Assembly: GCF_000208745.1 (NCBI RefSeq)
Contig: NC_030855.1
Location: forward strand, 19,037,446 to 19,101,445
Length of the DNA: 64,000 nucleotides
Direction of reading: 5' to 3'
DNA from: Theobroma cacao
Lineage: Eukaryota; Streptophyta; Magnoliopsida; Malvales; Malvaceae
The notes beneath the pieces were generated by a model that saw only the letters and a program-made list of their open reading frames with translations, searched no databases and had not been told where the DNA came from. Shown piece after piece: positions 11,427 to 28,100 of the stretch. A program made the position numbers and the translations under genes. Every line of letters starts with the position of its first letter. Position 1 is the first letter of the stretch.

Positions 11427-12868
11427 ATGGCTGGAATCGTTGTAGTTTTTGATTTTGACAAAACTATCATCGACTGTGATAGTGATAACTGGGTTGTTGA
11501 TGAGTTGGGTTTTACCGACTTGTTCAACCAGCTTCTTCCTACCATGCCCTGGAATTCTCTCATGGTAAGCGCCTGGAATTTTTGTTTCCCTTGTTTTGAC
11601 ATTAAAATAAATGGAACTCAATGTTTAATTATTTTCTTGTGGTATAAAATTACAGGATAGGATGATGAAGGAGCTTCACGCACAAGGAAAAACCATTGAT
11701 GACATTGCTGAGGTTCTGAAACGTACTCCTTTACATCCTAGGATCGTCCCAGCTATTAAAGCAGCTAATGCTTTAGGGTATTTTTTTTTTTCCATTCTTT
11801 CTGCGCTCCTCTTCTTATTGTTCCTGTGTGTTTATGGTTGTACTGATCAAATTGGTTTGTGGTTTTTAGGTGTGAACTCAGGATCGTAAGTGATGCAAAC
11901 TTGTTCTTCATTGAGACAATTTTGGAGCATCTTGGATTGAAGGAATATTTCTCTGAGATCAACACCAACCCCGGCTTTGTTGATGGAGAAGGAAGGCTGA
12001 GGATCTTCCCTTACCATGATTTCACCAAGTGTTCACATGGCTGCAACCTCTGCCCCCCAAATATGTGCAAGGTATCATATTTTTTCATCACTTACAATGA
12101 TTTAATTTCATTTTATGATACTTTTTTGCCAATCAAGACACCAAATCTCGTAGAAAGACTTAGATTTCTCATATAAGTGAATATTTTTATGAAGGTTCCT
12201 TTTTGCCTACAAATTCTAGAAAATTTTGTTAGTTGATGGTATTCCACACGTACATGGTCAATCTCATCCCAGTAGCTTGGAGTTTCTTTTTTTTTGTAAA
12301 TCTATTTTGATTTTAGACATATCAACTTCTTTTCTTGACCCCACTTAATCTGTTAAACTAATGGTTCATATAAGGACATAAATCATAACCATGATCTTGA
12401 CATGGGTCAACAATTTTTTTTTAAATCATATAAATTTACAATCATGAAATACGATATATCAATTTTCGGCAACTTCTAATTTTTGGCTTGTGCTTTGTGC
12501 AACAGGGGATGGTCATTGAAAGGATTCAAGCTTCTTTAGAAGGGAAGAAAAAAATTATCTACCTTGGAGATGGTAGCGGGGATTACTGCCCAAGCCTAAA
12601 GCTTGGAGAGGCAGATTATATGATGCCAAGGAAGAATTTCCCAGTGTGGGACTTGATTTGCAGGAACCCTATGCTCATCAAGGCTGAGATTCATGAATGG
12701 TCTGACGGTGAAGAGCTTGAACGCCTCTTGTTGCAAATAATCAACATGATATCTGTAGAAGAAAACAATGGCAGCTCTGCCCAACTGATCTCTGTTGACT
12801 GCAAACTGCAAACCATTTCAGCATCTACCCATGAGGCCCTGCCTCAAGCCCTGCCAGTTCCTCAGTAG
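11427..12868 (+). CDS. PECP1: HAD phosphatase, PECP1/PS2 type, copy 1
   Basis: The spliced product is 274 aa from four exons: 11427-11564, 11656-11777, 11870-12071 and 12506-12868 (intron phases 0, 2, 0). It is a haloacid-dehalogenase hydrolase of the PHOSPHO1/PHOSPHO2 family. Visible motifs are DFDKT at residues 9-13 (nucleophile Asp9, acid/base Asp11), SDAN at 94-97, a cysteine-bearing CPPNMCK ending exon 3, and GDGSGD at 175-180 (Mg2+ binding). Arabidopsis relatives are PECP1 (At1g17710, phosphoethanolamine/phosphocholine phosphatase) and PS2/PPsPase1 (At1g73010, pyrophosphatase). They release Pi from phospholipid head groups or PPi during phosphate starvation. The C-terminal tail (CKLQTIS, then a short HE-containing end) looks closer to PECP1. 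Length is normal, and no signal peptide is seen, so it is probably cytosolic. Substrate preference cannot be read from the sequence. A related copy follows on the same strand about 2 kb downstream. Confidence 0.92.
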
Positions 12869-14629
12869 AGAAATTGTTGGACAGATGCCAATGCTCATCT
12901 AATTACTGCTGAGTTGCTCATAGGGTTTTAATTGTCAGGCCTTATGCATTTTCTACAGAGAAAGTGTGTTTAAAATAACTGTAAATATATTTTTCCAAAG
13001 AAAATATGACTGCAAAATTGTTTCCAAATTAAATTCATCAATTCTGTTAAGAGATGTAATGGCTCTATTATTATGCCATGTGTGCCAATCCATTGGTGAC
13101 AATCATAAAGCCAAGTGGACCAAAGTTATAGAGAAGATTATTCCTAGTTTTTTTCTATCAGTTAAGAACCATACCGAGCTATTCTCAAAGTTTGGAATAG
13201 ATCCCTTCTTTTGCAACTTGCTTTTAGCAGTGTTTCTTTTTGTTTTATTTCTAAATGCAAGAATACAAGAATGGTTAGGTTTCTTCCAAGTTTTTGAAGA
13301 TTAGTGGATTAGTACTCATTATTCTGACTTACTTCTTTATTGAACGATGATGTAATGTTTGATTCTTAATATTTACGTACATTTCATAAATTTTCCTCTA
13401 AAAGAAAAAATTAAAAAACAGAACCATAATCAAGGAGTAATGAAATCTTTTGATTTAAACATTACCCTCTGCTTTATGAATTATATATAATATAATCCAT
13501 GCTCAAAACATGTTTAGCTTAGGTTTGATCTATTATTTTCTTTTCCTCATCATATATACCCTCCCTTGAGATGTCTAATGTCTTACACATGCCAAAAGTA
13601 GTATTGGAGGAATTATGCATTAATATACATTTAATTTGATAATTGTGATGAACATTTCAATATGGAAAATTGCTATTTCTATAACTAGGAAGTTACTTAA
13701 TTTCACATCAATGAATGGGTCTTTTGCAAAGTTTAATTAGATTAGTTAAGAAGGAAGATTACATATAGTAATAGTCTAGAAAGGAAGGCACCAAAGTAAA
13801 ACAAATTATACAAGGTTAACCTAACACTTATTTTCACATGGCCCGCACCTCAGTTTTTGCATGTCCCCATGTGCCAGAAAAACAAAAATAAAGCAACGCC
13901 TTCACCGGTTATCGTGTTTTTCAACAAGAGTCGTCTCTTCATACCATGTTGGATAAATAGCGTCAACCGTGGAATACTTTGGTGATTCAATAAATAATGA
14001 ATTAACTTAATTACCTGCCCCACGACCAAGGCTCAAAATCTTGACGACGCTACTTCTTTATTCAGCCCATCAAAGAGGGCTGGACGCCCTCTAATCCCAC
14101 CACCTTTCGAAGTGTATATTGGGAATAAGAATATTGTGTGTACTTATATATATATAGATTTATATATTCTAATGATAAAAGAATGCTTCAAAAGAAATCG
14201 AATAAAGTATAAAATCATATACATCTTAAAAGTTTATATATGTGACACTAAAGGTATATTAAATTTAAATCTTATAAATGGAAATTTTTGTTTATATTTA
14301 TGATTATAAATATAAATTATCTTTAATTATATAACTCAAAATCCAAACATATATAAAAAAAAATTAAGAATTTCAAAGCTTAGGACAAAGTAACTTGTAA
14401 ATTCAAATAAACTAAGCTAACTTAATTTTTCTTTAAACAGATTAAGCTTTTCATGCTAGACATAAGAATAAGCGGAACAGAACAGTATACCCTTTTTGAA
14501 GGTATTTCTCATGGCACATTCTCAATATTCCTGCTTTTCCGCCATAAAAGCAGTTGGCTAATTAATAACCATAGCAAACAAAATCAGACTACAATTAATA
14601 TTTAAAATCATTTGATCTTTCAACTGTCA
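12869..14629. other. spacer between the two phosphatase genes
   Basis: Holds the 3' UTR of the upstream gene and the promoter of the downstream one. The ORF at 12966-13304 begins within about 100 bases of the upstream stop codon and has no domain. Positions 14100-14350 are AT-rich with short TA runs. No other gene is seen. Confidence 0.6.
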
Positions 14630-14788
14630 GCATATCCAGGAGCCAATATCACACCCAAAGAAAAACACACGCTTATGAACTTTCGTGGCACCGCGTAATA
14701 GCAAATATGAGGCATTTGTATTTGACTGTCTAAAGAAAATTGACAGAAAATCACAACCCTTCATCTTTAAATTCACAATCTATAAATA
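14630..14788 (+). promoter_or_regulatory. P1BS site and TATA box of second phosphatase gene
   Basis: GCATATCC at 14630-14637 fits the PHR1-binding consensus GNATATNC, and TATAAATA stands at 14781-14788, about 120 bp before the ATG. The P1BS lies about 280 bp upstream of the start, much closer than the pair upstream of the other copy. Its two variable positions (C and C) make it a non-palindromic version, possibly weaker. Confidence 0.55.
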
Positions 14789-14910
14789 CCTTCCCTTTCT
14801 TCCATAATCCAAAACATAGCTTAAACCTCAAGCTAATAACCTCCTCTTTTGTGATCAAAATCTTTTTCTTTTGTCTCCTAAAAACTTTGTTTCATTAATT
14901 CATTATCAAA

Positions 14911-16204
14911 ATGGTTGATATAGTTGTGATTTTCGATTTCGATAAAACGATTATCGATTGTGATAGTGATAACTGGGTGTTGGATGAATTGGGTGCTACA
15001 AAGTTGTTCAACCAACTCCTTCCTACCATGCCTTGGAACCCTCTTATGGTTAGTCTTTTTTTTTTTACTTTGCATTTTCTTGCTCTAGTTTCTCTTTTCT
15101 TTCTCGAAGTAAAGTAAGCATAATTATGGCTATTTTTCTACCAGGATCGAATGATGAAAGAACTTCATTCACAAGGAACAAAAATTGAGGACATTAAAGC
15201 TGTTCTTAAAAGGACCCCGATACATCCTCGAATCATCCAGGCCATTAAATCGGCTTATGCTTTGGGGTATGCATGCATCTTTTGCTCTTTGTACATATTT
15301 TTTTCTTTCTGGCCTTCTAGCTAAAATATACTGAAAGTTTTGGGTGGGAATGGTGTTATTTTCAGATGTGATTTGAAGATTGTAAGCGATGCTAACGCGT
15401 TCTTCATTGAGACAATCTTGAAACATCATGGCCTGAGGGAATACTTTTCAGAGATCAATACAAACCCGGGTTTCGTTGATGAAGAAGGCAGGCTACGTAT
15501 CTTCCCTCATCATGATTTCACTCAATCTCCCCATGGATGTCATCATCCCTGCCCTCCAAATATGTGCAAGGTATGTGATTTTTAATTTAAAAATCATAAA
15601 TAGTTACAACGAACCATGGTATGCATCAAAGTGTTATATCTGTCTTTCTTGCCATAAAGAAAAAAAAACCATAGACATGCCTCTTAATTGAATCTAATCA
15701 AATGCATTATTTTAATATCTTTTGACTATATTTTCTATTTGACCCCTGCAGTTGTGTTTCAAAGCCTGATTATTAGCTGCAACATAATTTAATGCTGCTA
15801 ATTGACTATGATTTCTTACTTGATAGGGTACTGTGATTGAAAGGATTCAAGCTTCTATGTCCACGGAGGGGAAGAAAACAATAATTTACCTTGGTGATGG
15901 GGTTGGTGATTTCTGCCCGAGTTTGAAGCTTGGAGACGGAGACTACGTAATGCCAAGGAAGAATTTCCCTGTTTGGGACTTGATATGCGAAAACAGGAGG
16001 CTAATAAAGGCAGAAGTATGCGAATGGAGCAATGGAGATGAGTTTGAGCATGTGTTGCTCCATCTTATCAGCAGGATTTCCATTGACAGAAACAACAGTG
16101 GCAATAGTACTGCTCAGCTGTATTCAGTTGACTGCAAACCCCAAACAATGCCAGGCGCTGCCCATGAAAAACCCTTCTTCCATGCCCTTTATGTTTCTCA
16201 TTAG
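14911..16204 (+). CDS. PECP1: HAD phosphatase, PECP1/PS2 type, copy 2
   Basis: The spliced product is 280 aa from exons 14911-15048, 15145-15266, 15366-15570 and 15827-16204. Exon 1 and exon 2 lengths (138 and 122) and all intron phases match the upstream copy, so the two arose by tandem duplication. Catalytic motifs are intact: DFDKT at 9-13, SDAN in exon 3, GDGVGD at 178-183. The cysteine segment before intron 3 is expanded to CHHPCPPNMC, one residue longer than in the upstream copy, and exon 4 is longer by five codons, mostly around the STEGKK and NNSGNST segments. The C-terminal tail differs. Intact motifs and frame suggest both copies are active, perhaps with divided expression or substrate use. 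Confidence 0.9.
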
Positions 16205-17892
16205 AAAGTAAAAGTTGTTGTTAAAATGGCTGATGCCAAGGCTTAGCAAGTTAATATCTGACAATTTTATGTCTTTTAGTTTTGGAGAATGTAGAAATCT
16301 ATAGTTTTGGATAGTAGAGAAACGTCAATTAAATTGAGTAGCAAAGTATTTTCTTTTATCAAAATAACATAATTAATTTGGGCATTCTAAAATGTAGTTT
16401 GAAAAAGGAATTTTATACCCTGCAATTGCATTTTTGGTCAATGAGAAGGCAGGCAGCTTCTGATTTAATGGCCAAGTGACTAAGGCTATATAGAGCATTC
16501 ACAACATCAAAAGCATGTAGATTATCAGCAATTTCAGCAGAAAATGGAAAAGCTAGTTTTACGTTTTAACATATAGCTAGTGATTGGAGTAGTGTGCAGT
16601 CTTACAAAAGAATTGCATTTGATGCGGGAGAACACACATTATAAGATAATAATCATGAAAGTTTCACCCTTTCCATCACCTTCTCTCCCTCAAAATCAAT
16701 ATGAAAAAAGGGGAAAATTTACACCTCCCACATCCAAACTTACTTGTAGTGGAGATGCAGACCATGGAGTACCTATATGGTCTGCATCTGATAAATCTGG
16801 AAGCCGTCTGGGCCGTAGTGAGGGTTGCTGTGATTTGTTCCTAAAGAACTATCCAAACCTCACGAAGAAGAGGAGATGGAATTAAGCAGCCCCTCCTTAT
16901 TGGATTGTCATATTCTGTGCAAATTACGGAGGGAGCAATTCCTGTCACTCCCTTTGACATTCCCCGTGGATGCTCTTGTATCTCCGACTGGTTTCACTCC
17001 AATAAGCACAGCTACTTTAAGGAGATGTGATTGAGCAAAGCTATCTCTTTTCTGTGGCATAACATGTGTGTTTCGCTGATTTGGAAGCTGGCTTCTAATG
17101 AAAATGAGAAAAAAGAAAATTGGAAATATAGTGGATCAGGCCATCGGGATGTTTTTCATGCTTTCGTTATGGTGCTGTTGGAAGCATTAGTCTGGCTGCG
17201 TCATGTACATCTAGAGAATGTATTCAATCGTGACAGGAGAGAGTATGATGATAGACAACCACAGTCAACTTGCCTGGGAGGTTCTTCATCAAGAATCTTG
17301 CACTCAAGAAGCCTTCCAGGCTGCCTTCATATTGCTTCTGCTGCTTCTATGGGCAACAGGAGTAGTTTGCTGGACAAAATATCGTACCATACCAATGAAA
17401 TTTTTGTATACTTCCCAACTACATATGCTCTTTTTTCCCTTTATTTCTTCTTTTCATAAATTCATGTCTCGTTGGAAGTTGTATGTTCTTACGTGCTATT
17501 GAGGAACTATTTATTTTGCAAAAAAAAAAAAAAGGTGTAGCCTGAAATTAGTAAAAACATTATAAATTCGTAAGTGTTACAGAGTACTTAGATATGCAAA
17601 AATTGATTCACAAAAAAGAAGGGCAAAACTGTAATTAAAATGAGAATCCCAAGTACAACAGCTTATAGCAGGCGGGTGAAAGGCGGTGAGAGTAAGTTGC
17701 ATAGGTATCCACATGTCATTTTCTGGATGGACGGTTTTATTTTTTCATCCGTAGGCTTAGCGCACAGGCAAAGCAAAAAGTACAACACGCTTCATCACGA
17801 GAGGGAAAGCCTTTCATTCTTTCTGTCTTCATCATCTTCCTCCCAATTGGAAAAAACAAAAGAGCTGTGTCCGATAAAAGCCCTCTCACTTA
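16205..17892. other. gene-poor spacer with hairpin and unexplained ORFs
   Basis: Apart from the phosphatase 3' UTR there is no recognisable gene. A less AT-rich stretch at 16650-17400 carries several overlapping + strand ORFs (16580-16885, 17031-17459, 17218-17502). One ends in a leucine-rich hydrophobic segment (near residues 35-55 of the 17218 ORF) that looks like a membrane span. The frames do not join cleanly and I recognise no domain; a decayed gene or a non-coding transcript is possible. A perfect 13-bp inverted repeat lies at 16753-16789, and an A12-A13 run near 17520. Confidence 0.4.
16753..16789. repeat. perfect 13-bp inverted repeat (hairpin)
   Basis: AGATGCAGACCAT at 16753-16765 is matched exactly by its reverse complement at 16777-16789, across an 11-base loop. 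Pairing stops on both sides. It is too short for a plant miRNA precursor and is not followed by a T run. Confidence 0.8.
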
Positions 17893-17902
17893 AAACCCTA
17901 AA
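17893..17902 (+). promoter_or_regulatory. telo-box upstream of RH20
   Basis: AAACCCTAAA, the plant telo-box (interstitial telomere motif), is found about 100 bp upstream of the helicase ATG. It is common near transcription starts of genes for translation, ribosome biogenesis and growth. A similar AAACCCTAA stands upstream of the FLX-like gene at 59640-59648. Confidence 0.6.
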
Positions 17903-18003
17903 CCATAAATTTAAAAGAAAGACAACAGAGATAGTACTCATTCTTTTTTGGTTACATTAATATTGACCAAGTTTTGATAATCTCACCGACAGTAGCACAC
18001 AAT

Positions 18004-23793
<5,790 letters not shown>

Positions 23794-25144
23794 TTAATGA
23801 GAAGATTCCCACGAGGGGAAAATTGTAAGACTATGAGGGTACAGTGTAGTGTAGACATATTTCGTTTGACTGTCACTGCTATATTTCAGGGTTCAACGGT
23901 CTTACTGACAGGACTAGCGGGAAGAGCAAGTATAGATGGAACTTGTAAATTAATTCTGTATTTACTCTCTGATAATCCATTTTTTCTCCATTTAAACAAA
24001 GAACTCATGAGCGACAAAATTTGAGTTGCATTGAAATGGCCTTGATCATCTCATCTTTTTTGATTTTGAGGGAAGTAGAGATTATGGAGTCAAATGTTCA
24101 GATGCTGATAACGTGACGTTATCAATGGATGAATTGTTGCATATGACCGCAAAGCTACTCAAACTAAAACAGGCATGTATTATTTATGTTAAATTTGGGG
24201 ATGAGGGAGGATGTGGCAGAAAGGTTTTTCCATTCGTTTTTACCTTTCAATGTTGATCTGTTACTGCATTCAAATGGGGATTGGATTTCTAATCGGAGGG
24301 AAAACTTTTTTTACGACATTTCATATCGTCTTTTACTTTTACCATATCAATCAAATTGCTTGAACTTCCTTTAATCTTACAATCATAACTTTATAGCCTC
24401 ACTCGTCTCCCATTAATCAAGAGTAACCCAAACCTACCACTTTGAGTTAAAAGAATATAAATTTAGTCTGAATGTTTAAAAAAGTTCTTCAATTATTTAA
24501 AAAATTTAAGTAAATTTTTATTTTTCTGTTACATTTAATTAAGTTTTTTTATTTTTATTTTAAATTAAATAAATTTTTATATTAATAGTAGATTAATTTT
24601 TATTAATTAAAATATTATTCGTTATTTTATATTTACGTGTCATTAATATAGTGTTGACATAAACAAGAATGATTTTTTTATAAAAAAAAAACACAAGGAC
24701 TTTATTAAATATAATTAAAAAAATTTATTTAAATTTTGTGAATAATTCAAATTTTTTTTAAGTATTATGTCGATAAATTTATCTACCTCTGAACCAAAGG
24801 CTTAAAATGTTAAGCAAAAATTAATTAATAAGTCATTTGCATATGTTTATTATGATAAACCAAGCATTTCTTCAAAAAGAAAAAAAAAAATCAATGACGT
24901 TTCACTAACATAGTGAATACATTTTAAATTCAGAAGTGCAAATTATTAACCTTAAGATAGTGGTGTTTCAGAGTAAACGAAAGTGCAACCAGAAACTAAC
25001 TAGTTCCGTCTAAAGCTTAGATTAGTTGCTTAATATTTACTTAAATTAATGTGGTGGCTTTCCAAGTAGTCAAGGCATAGCTGCGTAGGCATACCAGGGG
25101 AACGTCAGGGATCAGAGAAAGAGGAAAAGGAATCTCATCTAGCA
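23794..25144. other. RH20 3' region and spacer
   Basis: The first few hundred bases are the helicase 3' UTR. ORFs at 23797-24024 and 24186-24374 are in this flank and show no domain. A hairpin MITE occupies about 24457-24782. The rest is AT-rich and leads to the promoter of the next gene. Confidence 0.55.
24457..24782. mobile_element. hairpin MITE, intact copy
   Basis: A 0.33-kb AT-rich element with long imperfect terminal inverted repeats. The left end (TAAATTTAGTCTGAATGTTT, then TTCAATTATTTAAAAAATTT) pairs with the right end read backwards (AAATTTTGTGAATAATTCAA, then AAGTATTATGTCGATAAATT). It encodes nothing. The same family occurs, interrupted by the LINE, at about 44950-45006 plus 58952-59385. 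Exact ends are uncertain by several bases. Confidence 0.6.
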
Positions 25145-28100
25145 ATGAGCGAAGGTCCAAAGCTCTACACCAACAAACCTAAAAAAGGTAGAAACAAAAA
25201 ACTTAAACTAATCTCGAAACCCATCATTCTTTTGTACTTGAATTCCTTTTGTTTTAAACAAAAAGTAATCTTCCTTTTAACTTTTTTTTGTCCGGGCTTT
25301 CTTTGCTTCTCAAATAATAGTGGTTTATGGGTGTCCCTAATTTGATTCCTTATTCTCGATTGCAAAAACTACAGCTCAACTGAAACAATTTCAAGAGCAA
25401 CAAAAAGGAAAGGATTTTGCTCCAACATCATCAGCTGCAGCAGCATCATATACAATGGGGTCTCAGACCGCTACCAATCCTCCACCACCACCTCAGCCTC
25501 CAAAGGAATCGTTTGCGAGGCGTTACAAGTTTCTTTGGCCTCTTCTCTTGGCTGTCAACCTTACTGTTGGAGGTCATTTCCTTTCTTTTGAAATTGTTTA
25601 ATGCTTAGGAGTTTAAATGGGTTCTTTTCAATTTGGCTTGAATTTTGATTTTTATGCTTGTTGAATGCATTGCTTGATTCTGTTGTCCATGGGTAATTTG
25701 TTGTTTGAAAGAAGTTTAGGGCTTAAGAGGTTAATATGTTGGAGAATTTTTTTTGACCGATCATATTGATTGACCATAGTTCAGTTTGAGAGTCAATAAA
25801 TATATTTGAGTGTTAAGAATTTGTTAAATGCTCTGTTTTTTTAGTTTGAACATCAGGGGAGCACCCGTATTCTGTTGAATATGGACTTTTTTTTATGGCT
25901 TCTGTTGGTTATGTGGTGTTTGCTAATTATCTCGTTTGATTGACACTCTTCGTGTACGACAAGAATGGTAAAATTTCAATGAGGGATGGCCACAATGTGC
26001 TAAGGGTTGACAATTTAAGTCGAGCTGATAAAATCCCAAAGCATCCAAATTCATCTATGTGTATGTTGCAAACCTTCTGATTGGCATTGGTAAGTGGTTT
26101 TGAATAAGCAAACATGCCCACAAGAAAAGTTGGTGTGGTAGTTTAGCAGTAACTAAGAGGTTGCATTACAAGACAGGTTTTCCTTGTGAATTATTAAGTA
26201 CATGATACATCCCCTGATTATAATTCTTCTTTGTTGCTTTCTAATAACCATGGGAAATGTATGGTGTTGTGTGACACCTTTTTTTTTGTACATATTCAGT
26301 TATTTTCTTTTCCTTTTTCTAGCTAACAGTAAGCCTTCTGTTCTTCGATCATCTGTTGTCTCAAGTGTTTGCTAGTAACAATATGCACTGCATGACACGT
26401 ATGAGTGCTTATGTTGAAAAATTGACCCTAGGCTTACTTTGTTGAAGGTTGCTTAAAATTTGCTCATTCACAGTTGGTCTTGGCATGCTACAGTGTTACA
26501 AATACATCTAAAGTCTCAACTAACTGTTCTGTTTAGACAGTGGATGCCTATGTTAAATGAAGACATATTTAGCTGTTGATATTTATCTAAGAAACTTAGG
26601 CACTCCCAAATTTGGCAAATAGTCTATTAGTTCCATTGCTAGATGGTCCTAGGAATCTTAAAATTGTCTTGCGGGCATGACTGTTTTCTGCTGAACCATA
26701 TCTCTATAGGGGAGTAGCAAATAAGAAAGCATCTTTGCTTGTTGAATACTTCTCTTAGGTGTAAACCTGGTTTAGTGTGTTTAAGGGGTGTAACATACAC
26801 ACACAGACACAAACATACCCATACTATGTTATGTTTCGACTAGAAATTTTCTAGCTTTCTAAGCTTTCAAAGTAGCATTGGTTAAGGTTATGTTTCTCTA
26901 CATGTGAGGAAGGAAGGTAAGAGCTTATATTAAGGCCTTAAAAAATCCTTCAATTATGTTAGTGACATATGAAGTGAAAGTAAATACTTTAAATTTAAAG
27001 TTTCCCTTCCTTGTATCTATTAGATTAAGCATATGATGGTCTTTGTCTATTGCAGGAAGGGCAAGAGTGATAAGCTCTTCAAGTGCATTCTTATTTGTTC
27101 TGTTTGAGATACATTGATTTAAATCAACAATTTTGGATTTAGTTTACCCTCCTATGGATTAATTGGGAATTACTAAAATATTTGCAGGTTATAGCTCTCA
27201 TCATAATCATATCTAAAGGCCATACTTAGGTACAGAATGACTTGGAATTATAATGTTTATAATTGTAGGTGATAGCTGTCATAGAGATTTGCTTAGGAAA
27301 ATCAATGTATCGTGCTATTTGAGAGTATGTATGTGCTATCTGGAAACTAGTAATATAAGGGAGATAAGTGTATTTGTCTTGAGCAATATCTTGAAGTAAA
27401 ATGCACCCAAATTGAATCTTAAAGATATATAGTGGAGTTGTCCCAACTTAAGTTAGTACTCTCTGTTGTACCTTCAGTGATTTGAATGATGACAATGCAG
27501 AAGACAGAATCTGGACCATCTAAATGTTGTTAATACTGAAGGCTGGTCATGGCCCATGAATGTCAATAATATGTTCAGAGTTGGACTCTTGTGAGGATTC
27601 TGGAAGGATACCATCAAGGCTTTTATTAGTTGTTGCTTTTACTAGTTTATGCTATTTCTTTTCTGCATCCTCAAACTTGTTATAAAGCAAAAGCAAATGG
27701 TAGGGTATAAAATCATAATTGAATAAAAATGAGTAAATAGTTAAAATGTAACACCAATTCTGACATAATTGCTTCCCATAAAAGTAAAATCATGTTCCAA
27801 GAAAATTAAAGTTTCTTGTCCTACACACTGAAACTGTTAACTTTTAAATCATCAAAAATGTTAGTTGCTTTTGTAACAGAATGCACTTTTTGTTTTTTGC
27901 TTTTGGAAGTAAAATGTGAGTAGCAAATGCAACAATCAAATGGAGCCTAAGATTGCTAATAATGTATGAAAGTGATTTTGTAAATTCCTGTCTTTCATGG
28001 GAACCTTTTTTCATTATTTATGACTCTGAATTTGGTCCATTGGTCAGTTGTTGCTTTTCTAAAGAAATGTAAATATAACCTAGCTTCAATGGCTTTTATT

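Noticed and set aside
12966..13304. 112-codon ORF after the first phosphatase
   Set aside because: It lies in the 3' flank of that gene, is AT-driven and hydrophobic, and shows no family features.
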